Below are positions 25,301 through 33,896 of a stretch of 64,000 bases of DNA, piece after piece. The stretch's first letter is position 1. The number at the start of each line of letters is the position of its first letter. This DNA is from JAZDLX01 sp964538455 (GTDB taxonomy: Bacteria > Electryoneota > Electryoneia > Electryoneales > Electryoneaceae). The notes beneath the pieces were generated by a model. The model made no database searches, was not told the DNA's origin, and was given only the letters and a program-made list of their open reading frames with translations. The position numbers were made by a program, and so were the translations under genes. The stretch is from assembly GCA_964538455.1 (NCBI GenBank), contig CAZIDZ010000004.1, forward strand, positions 62,001-126,000, read 5' to 3'.

Positions 25301-26303
25301 ATTCCTGAACAAAATAGCCGAGCGGAAACATTTGACCGGTCCCGAGATGGCGAGCGTCTTCGGCGCGATGGTCGCGGGAGAACTCGAGCCTGTTCAAATC
25401 GCCGCGCTGCTGGTGGGACTCCGCACCAAGGGGGAAACTCCGGAAGAGATCGCAGGCGCGGCGAAGGCCCTGCGCGACCACGCCCTCCCCTTCCCCGCGC
25501 CGTCCGGCGTTTTCGTCGACGTCTGCGGCACCGGCGGAGACGCTTCCGGCACGATCAACATCTCAACCGCCACCGCAGTTGTGCTCGCGGAAATGGGAAT
25601 TCCCGTCACCAAGCACGGAAACCGCTCCGTTTCCTCGAAGTGTGGCTCCGCGGATCTGCTGGAGGCATTCGGCGTAAAGCTGGATCCGGAGCCCTCGACA
25701 GCCCGCAAGTGCCTGGACGAAGTGGGCATTTGCTTCCTTTTCGCGCCCCAATACCACGGTGGATTGCGCCACGCGATGCCGGTACGTAAAGCCCTGAAAA
25801 TGAGAACCATTTTCAATATCCTCGGACCGCTTGCCAATCCGGCGAAGCCCCCTGTGCAGCTGATGGGCGTGTACGATCCGGCTCTGGTGAGTCCCATCGC
25901 CCACACCCTGAGCCAGCTTGGAGCGCAGCGGTCGCTCGTGGTGCACGGGGACGGCCTCGACGAGATCAGTGTTTCCGCCCCGACCACCGCGGCGATGTCG
26001 ACAAACGGCAAGGTCGAGATGCTGGAGATCACTCCCGAGGACGCCGGATTGAAACGCTACCCGAAAGAATCTCTCGCGGGTGGAGACGCCGAAGAAAACC
26101 GGCGGTTGATCGAGGCGCTTTTCTCCGGTAGCGGCGATCCCGCCCACGAGGCATCGGTGGCGATCAACGCGGGTGCCGCGGCATGGGTTGCGGGTTCGGC
26201 GGGTTCGCTCAAGGAAGGCACGCAGTCCTCCCTCGAGGTTCTGCACTCGGGAAAATGCATCGGGCGGGTCCAGCGCTGGGCGGAGATTTCTCATGGTTCT
26301 TGA
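25293..26303 (+). CDS. trpD: Anthranilate phosphoribosyltransferase
   Basis: TrpD transfers phosphoribose from PRPP to anthranilate. Its 336 residues include the PRPP loop DVCGTGGDASGTINISTATA, KHGNRSVSSKCGSADLLEAFG, FLFAPQYHGGLRHAMPVRK, NILGPLANPAKPP and VHGDGLDEIS. The similarity to the TrpD half of E. coli TrpGD is plain (CFLFAPxYHxGxRHAMPVR, LAGGxxEENR). The ATG at 25293 has GGAGG six bases upstream; an upstream ATG at 25269 lies in trpG and has none. It overlaps trpG by 8 and trpC/F by 11 bases. Confidence 0.97.
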   Translation: MHEFLNKIAERKHLTGPEMASVFGAMVAGELEPVQIAALLVGLRTKGETPEEIAGAAKALRDHALPFPAPSGVFVDVCGTGGDASGTINISTATAVVLAEMGIPVTKHGNRSVSSKCGSADLLEAFGVKLDPEPSTARKCLDEVGICFLFAPQYHGGLRHAMPVRKALKMRTIFNILGPLANPAKPPVQLMGVYDPALVSPIAHTLSQLGAQRSLVVHGDGLDEISVSAPTTAAMSTNGKVEMLEITPEDAGLKRYPKESLAGGDAEENRRLIEALFSGSGDPAHEASVAINAGAAAWVAGSAGSLKEGTQSSLEVLHSGKCIGRVQRWAEISHGS

Positions 26304-27678
26304 CGACATCATCAGCCACAAACGCCGTGAGGTCGCGCAGCGAAAACGTGACAACCCGCTCGATCGCTTCCGCGACCAGCTCGTCCCCGGCGACCGATCG
26401 TTTCTGGAGGCGGTCACAGGGGGGTCGACCGGTTTCATCTTCGAGGTGAAGAAGGCGTCCCCCTCGCAGGGAGTGATCCGTCCGGATTTCGATCCTGTCC
26501 GAATCGCTGCGGCCTACGCCCCTTTCGCCGATGCGATCAGCGTGCTGACCGACCGTGACTTTTTTCAGGGCAGTTTCGAAGATCTCGAATCCATCCGCGG
26601 GGTCGTCCCACAGCCGGTTCTCTGCAAGGATTTTATTCTCGAGCCCTACCAGGTGTACGAAGCCCGGTTGCACGGAACCGACGCTGTGCTGCTGATGCTC
26701 TCGGTTCTCGACGACGAAGCCTATCGCGCCTGTGTGGCCGCTGTCGAGGAGTTGCAGATGGACGCGCTGGTCGAGGTGCACACAGAACAGGAGCTGCAGC
26801 GTGCAAAAGAGTTGGGAGCGCGGATCGTCGGCATCAACAATCGAAACCTGCAAACGCTGGAGGTGGACCTCGATGCAACGCGCCGTCTCGCTCCGCAGGC
26901 CCGGTCATTCGCCAAGGCCGTGATCTGCGAATCGGGCATTCGCTCGCACGGAGATGTACTCCTGTTGCGGGATGAGCTGGAAGCGTTCCTGATCGGCACG
27001 AGCCTCATGGCCAGGCAGGATCTCGACTCCGCTGTCCGTGAAATGGTCTTTGGACCCGTAAAGGTCTGCGGGCTGACCCGGGAGGAAGACGTCCGCGCCG
27101 CCTGTGACGCAGGCGCCGTCTACGGCGGGTTGATCTTCGCCGAAAACTCTCCACGCCGGGTCACCGCCGAGCGGGCGCAGGGGTTGATCCACGCCGCTCC
27201 GCTCCGCTGGGTGGGCGTCTTTGTGCAGGCTCCGATCGAAAAGGTCGCTTCCCTTTCGCGTGACCTGAACCTCGCCGCAGTCCAATTGCACGGGGATGAA
27301 GACGAGGACTACACTCGCACGCTCCGAAAACAACTTCCCTCAGAGTGTGAGATATGGAAAGCGTTCCGTGTTGACGATCAACTCCCTGTCCTGGAACAGG
27401 AGGGCGTCGACCGCTTCCTGCTGGATGGCTTCGATCCCGTTCTCCGGGGCGGCACCGGGCGCAGCTTCGACTGGGAGCTGCTGAACGGACGTGACCGAGG
27501 CCGCTTGATCCTGTCGGGCGGTTTGAATCCAGCCAACGCCGCGCGTGCAGACCGGATCGGCGCGTTCCTTCTCGACGTCAATTCCGGCGTCGAACAGGCG
27601 CCCGGGATCAAAGACCACATCAGGTTGCAGCGGTTTTTTCGCGAACTACGCGGAACACGGAACGGGGGAGTCAGATGA
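26293..27678 (+). CDS. trpCF: Fused indole-3-glycerol-phosphate synthase / phosphoribosylanthranilate isomerase
   Basis: A bifunctional 461-residue protein doing two consecutive steps of Trp synthesis. Residues 1-250 are the TrpC barrel (FEVKKASPSQGVIRPDFDP, AISVLTDRDFFQGSF, VLCKDFILEPYQVYEAR, VGINNRNL, VICESGI). Residues 250-461 are the TrpF barrel (VKVCGLTREEDVRAACDAGAVYGGLIF, AAVQLHGDED, FLLDGFDP, ILSGGLNPAN). A TrpC-TrpF fusion is characteristic of E. coli and other enteric-type trp operons and unusual elsewhere. ATG at 26293 has GGAG 8 bases upstream; the longer frame back to 26173 overlaps trpD. ATGA overlap with trpB. Confidence 0.96.
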   Translation: MVLDDIISHKRREVAQRKRDNPLDRFRDQLVPGDRSFLEAVTGGSTGFIFEVKKASPSQGVIRPDFDPVRIAAAYAPFADAISVLTDRDFFQGSFEDLESIRGVVPQPVLCKDFILEPYQVYEARLHGTDAVLLMLSVLDDEAYRACVAAVEELQMDALVEVHTEQELQRAKELGARIVGINNRNLQTLEVDLDATRRLAPQARSFAKAVICESGIRSHGDVLLLRDELEAFLIGTSLMARQDLDSAVREMVFGPVKVCGLTREEDVRAACDAGAVYGGLIFAENSPRRVTAERAQGLIHAAPLRWVGVFVQAPIEKVASLSRDLNLAAVQLHGDEDEDYTRTLRKQLPSECEIWKAFRVDDQLPVLEQEGVDRFLLDGFDPVLRGGTGRSFDWELLNGRDRGRLILSGGLNPANAARADRIGAFLLDVNSGVEQAPGIKDHIRLQRFFRELRGTRNGGVR

Positions 27679-28865
27679 GACAGACCGGACGATTCGGCAA
27701 ATGGGGAGGGTGCTTCGTGCCGGAGATCCTGCTCCCCGCGCTCGAACAACTGGAGGCGGCCTGGCTGGATCTGCGCGAGGACCACACGTTCAAAAGCGAG
27801 CTGGACGGCCTGCTTCATGACTATGCGGGACGGCCAACCCCCCTCTACCGCTGCCGCAACCTCGCCGCAAACACAAAAGCCCAGCTCTGGCTGAAACGGG
27901 AGGATCTGCTTCACGGAGGAGCACACAAAACGAACCAGGTGCTCGGACAGGCCCTGCTCGCGCGCCACATGGGAAAATCCCGTTTGATCGCGGAAACTGG
28001 CGCCGGTCAGCACGGTGTCGCGACCGCCATCGTCGGTGCGCTGTTCGGTTTTGAGACCGTGGTCTATATGGGTGCCAAGGATATCGAACGGCAGCGCCCG
28101 AACGTCTTCCGCATGGAGCTGATGGGCACGAAAGTGATCCCGGTGACAAAAGGGTCGTCCACGCTCAAGGACGCGATCAACGAGGCGCTGCGCGACTGGG
28201 CGAACAGCTACGAAACGACCCACTATATGCTCGGCACCGTGGCCGGGCCCCATCCCTTCCCCAGCCTGGTACGTGATTTCCAAAGCGTGATCGGGTCGGA
28301 GGCGCGGCAGCAGATCCTGCAGCAGGCCGGACGTCTTCCGAACGAGGTGATCGCCTGCGTGGGAGGCGGTTCCAACGCAATCGGAATCTTTCACGCGTTC
28401 CTCAAAGACCAGGAGGTTCGGTTGACCGGCGTCGAACCCGCGGGTCGAGGGTTGGCCACCGGGCAGCACGGTGCGACGCTTAGTGAAGGATCGCCGGGAA
28501 TTCTCCATGGATCGTTCACCTCGTTGCTCCAGGATGATCATGGACAGGTTCAGGAGTCCCATTCAATCTCGGCGGGCTTGGATTATCCGGGCGTCGGGCC
28601 TGAGCATGCCCACCTCCGCGAGACAGGCCGCGCAACCTACACTTCCGCCACGGACGCCGAAGCCTTGGAAGCGTTTGAGTTGCTCTCACGTCAGGAAGGG
28701 ATCGTTCCGGCCCTCGAGTCCGCTCACGCTCTGGCGTGGGCGCTGCGCCGAGCCGAACAGGCGAAAACCGACTCGATCCTGCTCGTCAACCTCTCCGGGC
28801 GCGGCGACAAAGACCTGGAAACCGTGCGCAAGATCCGCTCGGCATCCGCCGGGGAGGCTGCATGA
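27675..28865 (+). CDS. trpB: Tryptophan synthase beta subunit
   Basis: TrpB joins indole and serine to make tryptophan using pyridoxal phosphate. The 396-residue protein shows GRPTPLYRCRNLA, the PLP lysine in KREDLLHGGAHKTNQVLGQ, AETGAGQHGVATA, GSSTLKDAINEALRDW, the phosphate-binding ACVGGGSNAIG, and HSISAGLDYPGVGPEHA. It is the standard TrpB1 form that pairs with TrpA. Four-base ATGA overlaps on both sides suggest coupled translation of the synthase subunits. Confidence 0.98.
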   Translation: MRQTGRFGKWGGCFVPEILLPALEQLEAAWLDLREDHTFKSELDGLLHDYAGRPTPLYRCRNLAANTKAQLWLKREDLLHGGAHKTNQVLGQALLARHMGKSRLIAETGAGQHGVATAIVGALFGFETVVYMGAKDIERQRPNVFRMELMGTKVIPVTKGSSTLKDAINEALRDWANSYETTHYMLGTVAGPHPFPSLVRDFQSVIGSEARQQILQQAGRLPNEVIACVGGGSNAIGIFHAFLKDQEVRLTGVEPAGRGLATGQHGATLSEGSPGILHGSFTSLLQDDHGQVQESHSISAGLDYPGVGPEHAHLRETGRATYTSATDAEALEAFELLSRQEGIVPALESAHALAWALRRAEQAKTDSILLVNLSGRGDKDLETVRKIRSASAGEAA

Positions 28866-29683
28866 GCTCGCGCTACGAGAACATGTTCCGCCGCCTGGGG
28901 GCAGACGGCCAGATCGCCTTCGTCCCGTTCACGGTGCTCGGCGATCCGAATCCCGAATCAAGCCTGGCCGTGATCCGCGCCATGATTGCCGGCGGTGCGG
29001 ATGCGCTCGAGCTCGGGATTCCGTTTTCCGATCCTGTGGCGGACGGCCCCACGATCCAGGCGGCGGACGTTCGGGCGCTTTCGTCGAAGGTGACCGCCGA
29101 AACCGCCTGGCAACTGGTTTCGCAGATCCGCAAGCACCATGCGGAGCTGCCCATCGGCCTTTTGGTGTACGCCAATCTCGTCGTGCGCCGCGGACTGGAA
29201 ACCTTCTACGGAGAGGCGCACGAAGCGGGCGTGGACTCGGTGCTCGTCGCTGACGTCCCGACGCTGGAGGCACTCCCTTTCTGTGAAGCCGCACGCGCCG
29301 CAGGCGTGGACCCGGTGCTGATCGCGCCGCCCAACGCCGATGAGAATCGGATCGAAATCATCGCGCGGGAGAGTCGCGGATACACTTACGTTATCACACG
29401 GCGCGGAGTTACGGGCTCGGACGACCGTGTTCACCTCGACCACGGCGCTCTGCTCGACTCGCTGCGCTCCCATCAAGCTCCTCCCCCGCTGCTCGGTTTC
29501 GGCATCTCCAAACCCGAACACGTTCGCGAAGTCGTGCGCACGGGCGCGGCGGGAGCGATCAGCGGTTCCGCAGTCGTCGCCCGGATCGAAAGCTCGCTTG
29601 ACAATCCAGAATTCATGCAGAAGAACATCCGGGAATTTGTCGCCGAAATGAAAGCGGCGACTCATCGGGGAGGGCGGTCGTGA
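28862..29683 (+). CDS. trpA: Tryptophan synthase alpha subunit
   Basis: TrpA cleaves indole-3-glycerol phosphate and channels indole to TrpB. The 273-residue barrel has the catalytic Glu in GADALELGIPFSDPVADGPTIQ, catalytic Asp in VADVP, YTYVITRRGVTG, and the phosphate site GFGISKPEHV / GAAGAISGSAVV. The C-terminus VAEMKAATH closely resembles the E. coli end. The frame extends upstream into trpB, but the ATG at 28862 overlaps the trpB stop as ATGA and matches family length. Confidence 0.97.
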   Translation: MSSRYENMFRRLGADGQIAFVPFTVLGDPNPESSLAVIRAMIAGGADALELGIPFSDPVADGPTIQAADVRALSSKVTAETAWQLVSQIRKHHAELPIGLLVYANLVVRRGLETFYGEAHEAGVDSVLVADVPTLEALPFCEAARAAGVDPVLIAPPNADENRIEIIARESRGYTYVITRRGVTGSDDRVHLDHGALLDSLRSHQAPPPLLGFGISKPEHVREVVRTGAAGAISGSAVVARIESSLDNPEFMQKNIREFVAEMKAATHRGGRS

Positions 29684-30774
29684 TCCTCTGCGATCTTAAA
29701 TACGAGCGCGAGTTCGCCAGTCGGATCGCCGTCGAACCGGGCGCACTCAACAGGCTGGAGGGTTTCGAGCTCGGTTCGTCCTCGTCGCACGCCGCCCTGA
29801 TCGCGGACGCCGACGTGCTCGAGTTGCACGGCCACCGTGTCCTCGAATCGCTCAAGAAGGAGTTTGCAGCCGTCACCGTGTTCACCATTCCGCCCGGTGA
29901 AAACGGCAAGACCCTCGAGACCGTCGCCGACCTGCAGGACCGCCTAAGCGACGCGGGCGTGGACCGAAGCGGACTAATCGTCGGCCTGGGCGGAGGAGTC
30001 GTCCTCGACATCGCAGGGTTCGTCGCCGCCACCTATCTCCGCGGCATTCCGTGGGTCGCACTGCCCACTTCCCTGCTCGCGCAGGTGGACGCGGGAATCG
30101 GGGGTAAAACGGGCGTCAATACGGCCTCCGGAAAGAACCGCGCCGGGGCCTTCCATCCTCCCTTCCAGGTCGTCGTCGACCCGGAGGTTTTGCAAACGCT
30201 CCCACTAATCGAGTGGAAAAACGGCCTGGCCGAAGCTGTCAAGCACAGCTGGATCGCCGACGAGAATTTGTTCGCCCAGTTTGAGCAGCAGCCCTCCTCC
30301 TTGAAAAAGGGAGCAGCCGCCGCCGCCCTCGATTGGCTGGCCGCCGCTATCACGGTCAAGACGTCCGTGGTTGCCGAGGATCCCTTTGAACAAGGCAAAC
30401 GTTCGATTCTCAACGCCGGCCACACCATCGGCCACGCGGTCGAAACAGCCAGCAGCCATGCGGTCAAACACGGTTTCGCGGTCGCTCGCGGCATGGTCGT
30501 TGAGGCGCGGGCTTCAGGTGAGGATGTAGGCCTACCGGAAGAACACGTGTTGCGGCTGGAACAGCTGCTCCACGAGTTGGATTTATTGCCGTCTGCAGGT
30601 GACCTGGACTTTGACAGCCTCCTCCCCTTCCTGCGTCATGACAAGAAAAACCTGAACGGCAGAATTCGTGTAGCCGTTCCGGTCCGCCTCGGGAAAATGG
30701 TAGAGCAGGAGGGTTCCTGGACGGTCCCCGTGCAACTCGAGTCGTTGCGCCACGCCTGGGAGAGTCTCCATTGA
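29680..30774 (+). CDS. aroB: 3-dehydroquinate synthase
   Basis: AroB cyclises DAHP to 3-dehydroquinate, using NAD and a divalent metal. The 364-residue protein shows PPGENGKTLETVADLQDRL, the NAD-binding GLGGGVVLDIAGFVAATYLRGIPWVALPTSLLAQVDAGIGGKTGVNTASGKN region, metal ligands in the NGLAEAVKHS and LNAGHTIGHAVE blocks, and VKHGFAVARGM. GTG start at 29680 overlaps the trpA stop (GTGA). It begins the common-pathway block of the operon. Confidence 0.96.
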   Translation: MILCDLKYEREFASRIAVEPGALNRLEGFELGSSSSHAALIADADVLELHGHRVLESLKKEFAAVTVFTIPPGENGKTLETVADLQDRLSDAGVDRSGLIVGLGGGVVLDIAGFVAATYLRGIPWVALPTSLLAQVDAGIGGKTGVNTASGKNRAGAFHPPFQVVVDPEVLQTLPLIEWKNGLAEAVKHSWIADENLFAQFEQQPSSLKKGAAAAALDWLAAAITVKTSVVAEDPFEQGKRSILNAGHTIGHAVETASSHAVKHGFAVARGMVVEARASGEDVGLPEEHVLRLEQLLHELDLLPSAGDLDFDSLLPFLRHDKKNLNGRIRVAVPVRLGKMVEQEGSWTVPVQLESLRHAWESLH

Positions 30775-32204
30775 TTTGCGTGACCGGACTCGAACCAACC
30801 CTCGATGCGCTCGCACAGCGGCTCGAGCGGCATGCGGGAGCGCTGCAGGAGGTGCGTCTCGATGCTCTCGACAGGATTGACGACGACGTCTTCCGCCTGC
30901 TCAGGAGCCTCGCCCCGATCATCGTCACCTGCCGCAGCACCGTCGAAGGGGGACATTTCAACGGGACCGCGAACGAGCAAGCGGCGCTGTTGGAACGCGC
31001 GCTGGATACGAATCCCGCCTGCCTTGACCTCGAATTGAGCGCCGCTCCCGAGTTGCGCGAGCGTCTCTTCCGCCGTCGGGGAGTGACTAAGCTGATCACG
31101 TCTCTTCATCGTTTCGAACCCGCGGCGAACGTCGAAGAGGATTTCCGGAGGCTCGCTCGACAGCCGGGCGATCTGCTGAAATACGCGGTGCAAATCGACG
31201 ACGCCGCTGAGTTGATCCCTCTTCTGAGAACAAAACCTCCTGACGATCGTTCTCTGTTGCGAATTGGCATGGGCGGCGCAGGTGTGCTTTCACGCGCGCT
31301 CTACACCAGCTTCGGGTCACCTTGGACCTATGCCGCCGCGGACGCTGCAACTGCCTCCGCATCCGGTCAACTCACCGTGTCCCGAGCTGAGGCCTGGCGG
31401 ATCGGACAGAGCAGGCATCCCGTACCCTACGGTCTGCTCGGCGGCCCGCAGGTGCACTCTTCGCCGGGGATGGACGTGTATAACCACCTTTTCGCCGGAT
31501 ACGATCTGGACGCGGTGTACCTGCCCGTTCAAACCGCTCGTCCTCGCGAGGTTCTTGCCCTGCTGCGTGCCCTCGAATTCGCCGGGATCAGCGTCACCAT
31601 GCCGGCCAAGATCGACCTCCTCAGGGCCTGCGACGATCTCTCGCCGGACGCCGTCGAAGCCGGAGCGATCAACACTATCATCTTTAAAAACAAAGGCTTA
31701 TATGGCGACAACACGGACACGACGGCCATCCGCGAAGTGCTCGGCGACACAACCGGCGAAGTGCTGATCCTCGGTGCGGGCGGGATCGCGCGGGCGGCGC
31801 TCGCGGCCGTTGGCGAGCGGGCGGTTGTCTCCGCCCGCGATCAAGCGCGCGCGCTGGCGGTCGCCCGCGATTTCGGAGCCTCGGCGATCCCATGGGAGCA
31901 GCGGGTTTCATCGGGCGCAAAAATCATTTTCAACGCCACTCCGCTCGGGTCGGACAGCGTGTCCTGCCCGCTCCCTCCGAAGATGACGCTTGAGGGCAGG
32001 TTGATTGTCGATGCCGTGATGAGCCGCGAGGGTACGCCCCTGATTCGACGTGCAACCGCTGTCAACCGAACCGCTGTGGACGGCTTCGGCCTCTGGGTGC
32101 GTCAAGGCGCAACTCAGATGAGCCGTTTTCTCGACCGGACGGTCACGTCGGAGGAATTGGAGGAGATCCTGGAAGAGGCGCGAGCGGGAGTGGAAGATGG
32201 TTGA
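30771..32204 (+). CDS. aroDE: Fused type I 3-dehydroquinate dehydratase / shikimate dehydrogenase
   Basis: A bifunctional 477-residue enzyme for two consecutive steps to shikimate. Residues 1-210 are a type I (Schiff-base) dehydratase: catalytic His113 in ITSLHRFEP and Lys137 in LLKYAVQ match E. coli His143 and Lys170. Residues 215-477 are the dehydrogenase: GLLGGPQVHSSPGMDVYN (one residue shorter than the usual HSxSPxxHN), the Lys of SVTMPAK, YGDNTDT, the NADP loop LGAGGIARAA and FGLWVRQGATQ. AroD-AroE fusions occur in plants, chlamydiae and some other bacteria. The start codon is TTG (30771), overlapping the aroB stop as TTGA. Separate enzymes could be expected; no internal stop or start suggests that here. 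Confidence 0.95.
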   Translation: MICVTGLEPTLDALAQRLERHAGALQEVRLDALDRIDDDVFRLLRSLAPIIVTCRSTVEGGHFNGTANEQAALLERALDTNPACLDLELSAAPELRERLFRRRGVTKLITSLHRFEPAANVEEDFRRLARQPGDLLKYAVQIDDAAELIPLLRTKPPDDRSLLRIGMGGAGVLSRALYTSFGSPWTYAAADAATASASGQLTVSRAEAWRIGQSRHPVPYGLLGGPQVHSSPGMDVYNHLFAGYDLDAVYLPVQTARPREVLALLRALEFAGISVTMPAKIDLLRACDDLSPDAVEAGAINTIIFKNKGLYGDNTDTTAIREVLGDTTGEVLILGAGGIARAALAAVGERAVVSARDQARALAVARDFGASAIPWEQRVSSGAKIIFNATPLGSDSVSCPLPPKMTLEGRLIVDAVMSREGTPLIRRATAVNRTAVDGFGLWVRQGATQMSRFLDRTVTSEELEEILEEARAGVEDG

Positions 32205-33390
32205 GACTGTATCCATCAACGCGCCCGCATCGAAGAGCGCAACCCAACGGGCCCTGTTGCTTGCCGCCCTCGCAAATGGAACGAGTGTGCTGCACGGTCC
32301 GCTGGACTGCGACGATACTCGAGCCCTGGCAGCCGCTCTAAATGAATTGGGCGTGCCAGTTGAGCGTACTTCTGCGCGCTGGACCGTGCACGGAGGGCCG
32401 CTGCGGACTCCTCGTCGCCCCATCGATTGTTCGAACGCCGGCAGCTGTATCCGCTTTCTTGCGGCCGCCTCCCTGCTGGTTCCAGGCCCGATGACGCTCG
32501 ATGCGAAGGAGCAGCTCCGTACGCGTCCGATGGACGACGTTGCGGACGCTCTGCAGGATTTGGGCATGCAGGTCGAGTTTCACGCAGTCAACGGGTACGC
32601 TCCCTTCACCCTGTCGCGTAAAACCGCTTCGCCCGGGGAAGTCCGTTTGGATGCCAGCCGCACCAGCCAGTTTCTCTCCGGATTGCTGATGGTCGCTCCG
32701 CGTTTGGGAGGATTGGAAATTCACGTTGGAGAAACCGTGATCTCCCGGCCGTACGTCGATCTCACGCTGGCCTGGATGTCGGCCTTCGGCGGACCCGCCG
32801 TCGACGAGCGGAAGGGCCGATTCTCGGTGCCGGCCGGGGGCTATCGTACACAAGAGCGTACGCTCGAAGGCGACTGGTCCGCCGGGGCGATGCTGCTGAC
32901 GGCGGGCTGGATCACCGGACTGGAAGTGAAATTTCTCAACCTGGATAGGAACAGCGCCCAAGGCGATCGTGCGATTGCTCAATTCCTCAAAGAGCTTGAG
33001 CAACCGCGCGAGCACAACTTCGTTCTGGATGGCTGCCCCGACCTGGTGACCCCGCTCGCTGTCGCTTGCGCCTTCGCGAGCCATCCCAGCGAAATCCGCA
33101 ACGTCGCTCACGCCCGGATCAAGGAGAGCGATCGGATTGCCGCGTCCGTTGGAATGCTGAAAGCCGTGGGGATCGCCGCCGAGGCGCGAGAGAACGGACT
33201 GAGCATCACTCCCGGCGGAACGGTGCATCCCGCCACGATCGAGGATTACAGTGACCACCGCGTCGCCATGGCCGCGGGCCTGCTTTCCCTGCGGATCCCC
33301 GGCGTATCCACAGCCAATCCCGGGTGCGTGGCAAAGTCCTTTCCCGAATTCTGGGACGTACTGGAGGAGCTGCGATGTTCCTTACCCTGA
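32197..33390 (+). CDS. aroA: 3-phosphoshikimate 1-carboxyvinyltransferase (EPSP synthase)
   Basis: AroA adds enolpyruvate to shikimate-3-phosphate. The 397-residue protein has the N-terminal PASKSATQRALLLAALANG (PEP/S3P binding), LDASRTSQFLSGLLM, ARIKESDRI and the C-terminal DHRVAMAAGLLSL and CVAKSFPEFWDVL. The glyphosate-contact segment, LGNAGTAMRP in E. coli, reads CSNAGSCIRF (residues 78-87), so Thr97, Ala98 and Pro101 of E. coli are Ser, Cys and Phe. It is somewhat shorter than E. coli AroA (427). ATG at 32197 overlaps aroDE by 8 bases. Confidence 0.95.
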   Translation: MVETVSINAPASKSATQRALLLAALANGTSVLHGPLDCDDTRALAAALNELGVPVERTSARWTVHGGPLRTPRRPIDCSNAGSCIRFLAAASLLVPGPMTLDAKEQLRTRPMDDVADALQDLGMQVEFHAVNGYAPFTLSRKTASPGEVRLDASRTSQFLSGLLMVAPRLGGLEIHVGETVISRPYVDLTLAWMSAFGGPAVDERKGRFSVPAGGYRTQERTLEGDWSAGAMLLTAGWITGLEVKFLNLDRNSAQGDRAIAQFLKELEQPREHNFVLDGCPDLVTPLAVACAFASHPSEIRNVAHARIKESDRIAASVGMLKAVGIAAEARENGLSITPGGTVHPATIEDYSDHRVAMAAGLLSLRIPGVSTANPGCVAKSFPEFWDVLEELRCSLP

Positions 33391-33896
33391 TCGGACCGCG
33401 CGGGTCGGGAAAAACGACTCTGGGACGGGAACTGGCCTCACGGGTCGAAGCGAGTTTCGCAGACCTCGATACCATCATCGAGTGGAAGGCGGGCCGCTCC
33501 GTGTCGGACATTTTCGCGCAGGAAGGCGAGAGTGAGTTCCGCATCCTGGAGCGCGAGGCGTTCGTGGAGCGCCACGGCCGTGAGGGGACAATCCTGGCGA
33601 CCGGCGGCGGGGTGATCCTGCATCTCGAAACCCAAAGCGATCTCGCGCGCACCGGAAGGACGGTCCTGCTGCTGGCCGATCCGCAGGTTCTCGCGGAACG
33701 CATTCGCGGCTCCGAGCGTCCCAGCCTTACCGGAGCCGACGCGGCCAGCGAAATCGGAAAAGTGCTCGCGCAGCGCCGCGAGCTCTACCAGCGATGTGCT
33801 GCACATTCGATAGATACAACTGCGATTACAATCGACGAGGCGACCGATGTCCTCGAACACCTTTGGAACACTCTTTCGGATAACCAGCTTCGGTGA
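33375..33896 (+). CDS. aroK: Shikimate kinase
   Basis: AroK phosphorylates shikimate. The 173-residue protein has the P-loop LIGPRGSGKTTLG, the shikimate-binding FADLDTIIEWKAGRSVSDIFAQEGESEFRILE and the ATGGGVIL loop, and the lid segment ERPSL. Gene order places it after aroA although it acts before it. The ATG at 33375 overlaps aroA by 16 bases with GGAGGAG upstream. Its 3' end overlaps aroC by 50 bases, the longest overlap of the operon. Confidence 0.95.
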   Translation: MFLTLIGPRGSGKTTLGRELASRVEASFADLDTIIEWKAGRSVSDIFAQEGESEFRILEREAFVERHGREGTILATGGGVILHLETQSDLARTGRTVLLLADPQVLAERIRGSERPSLTGADAASEIGKVLAQRRELYQRCAAHSIDTTAITIDEATDVLEHLWNTLSDNQLR

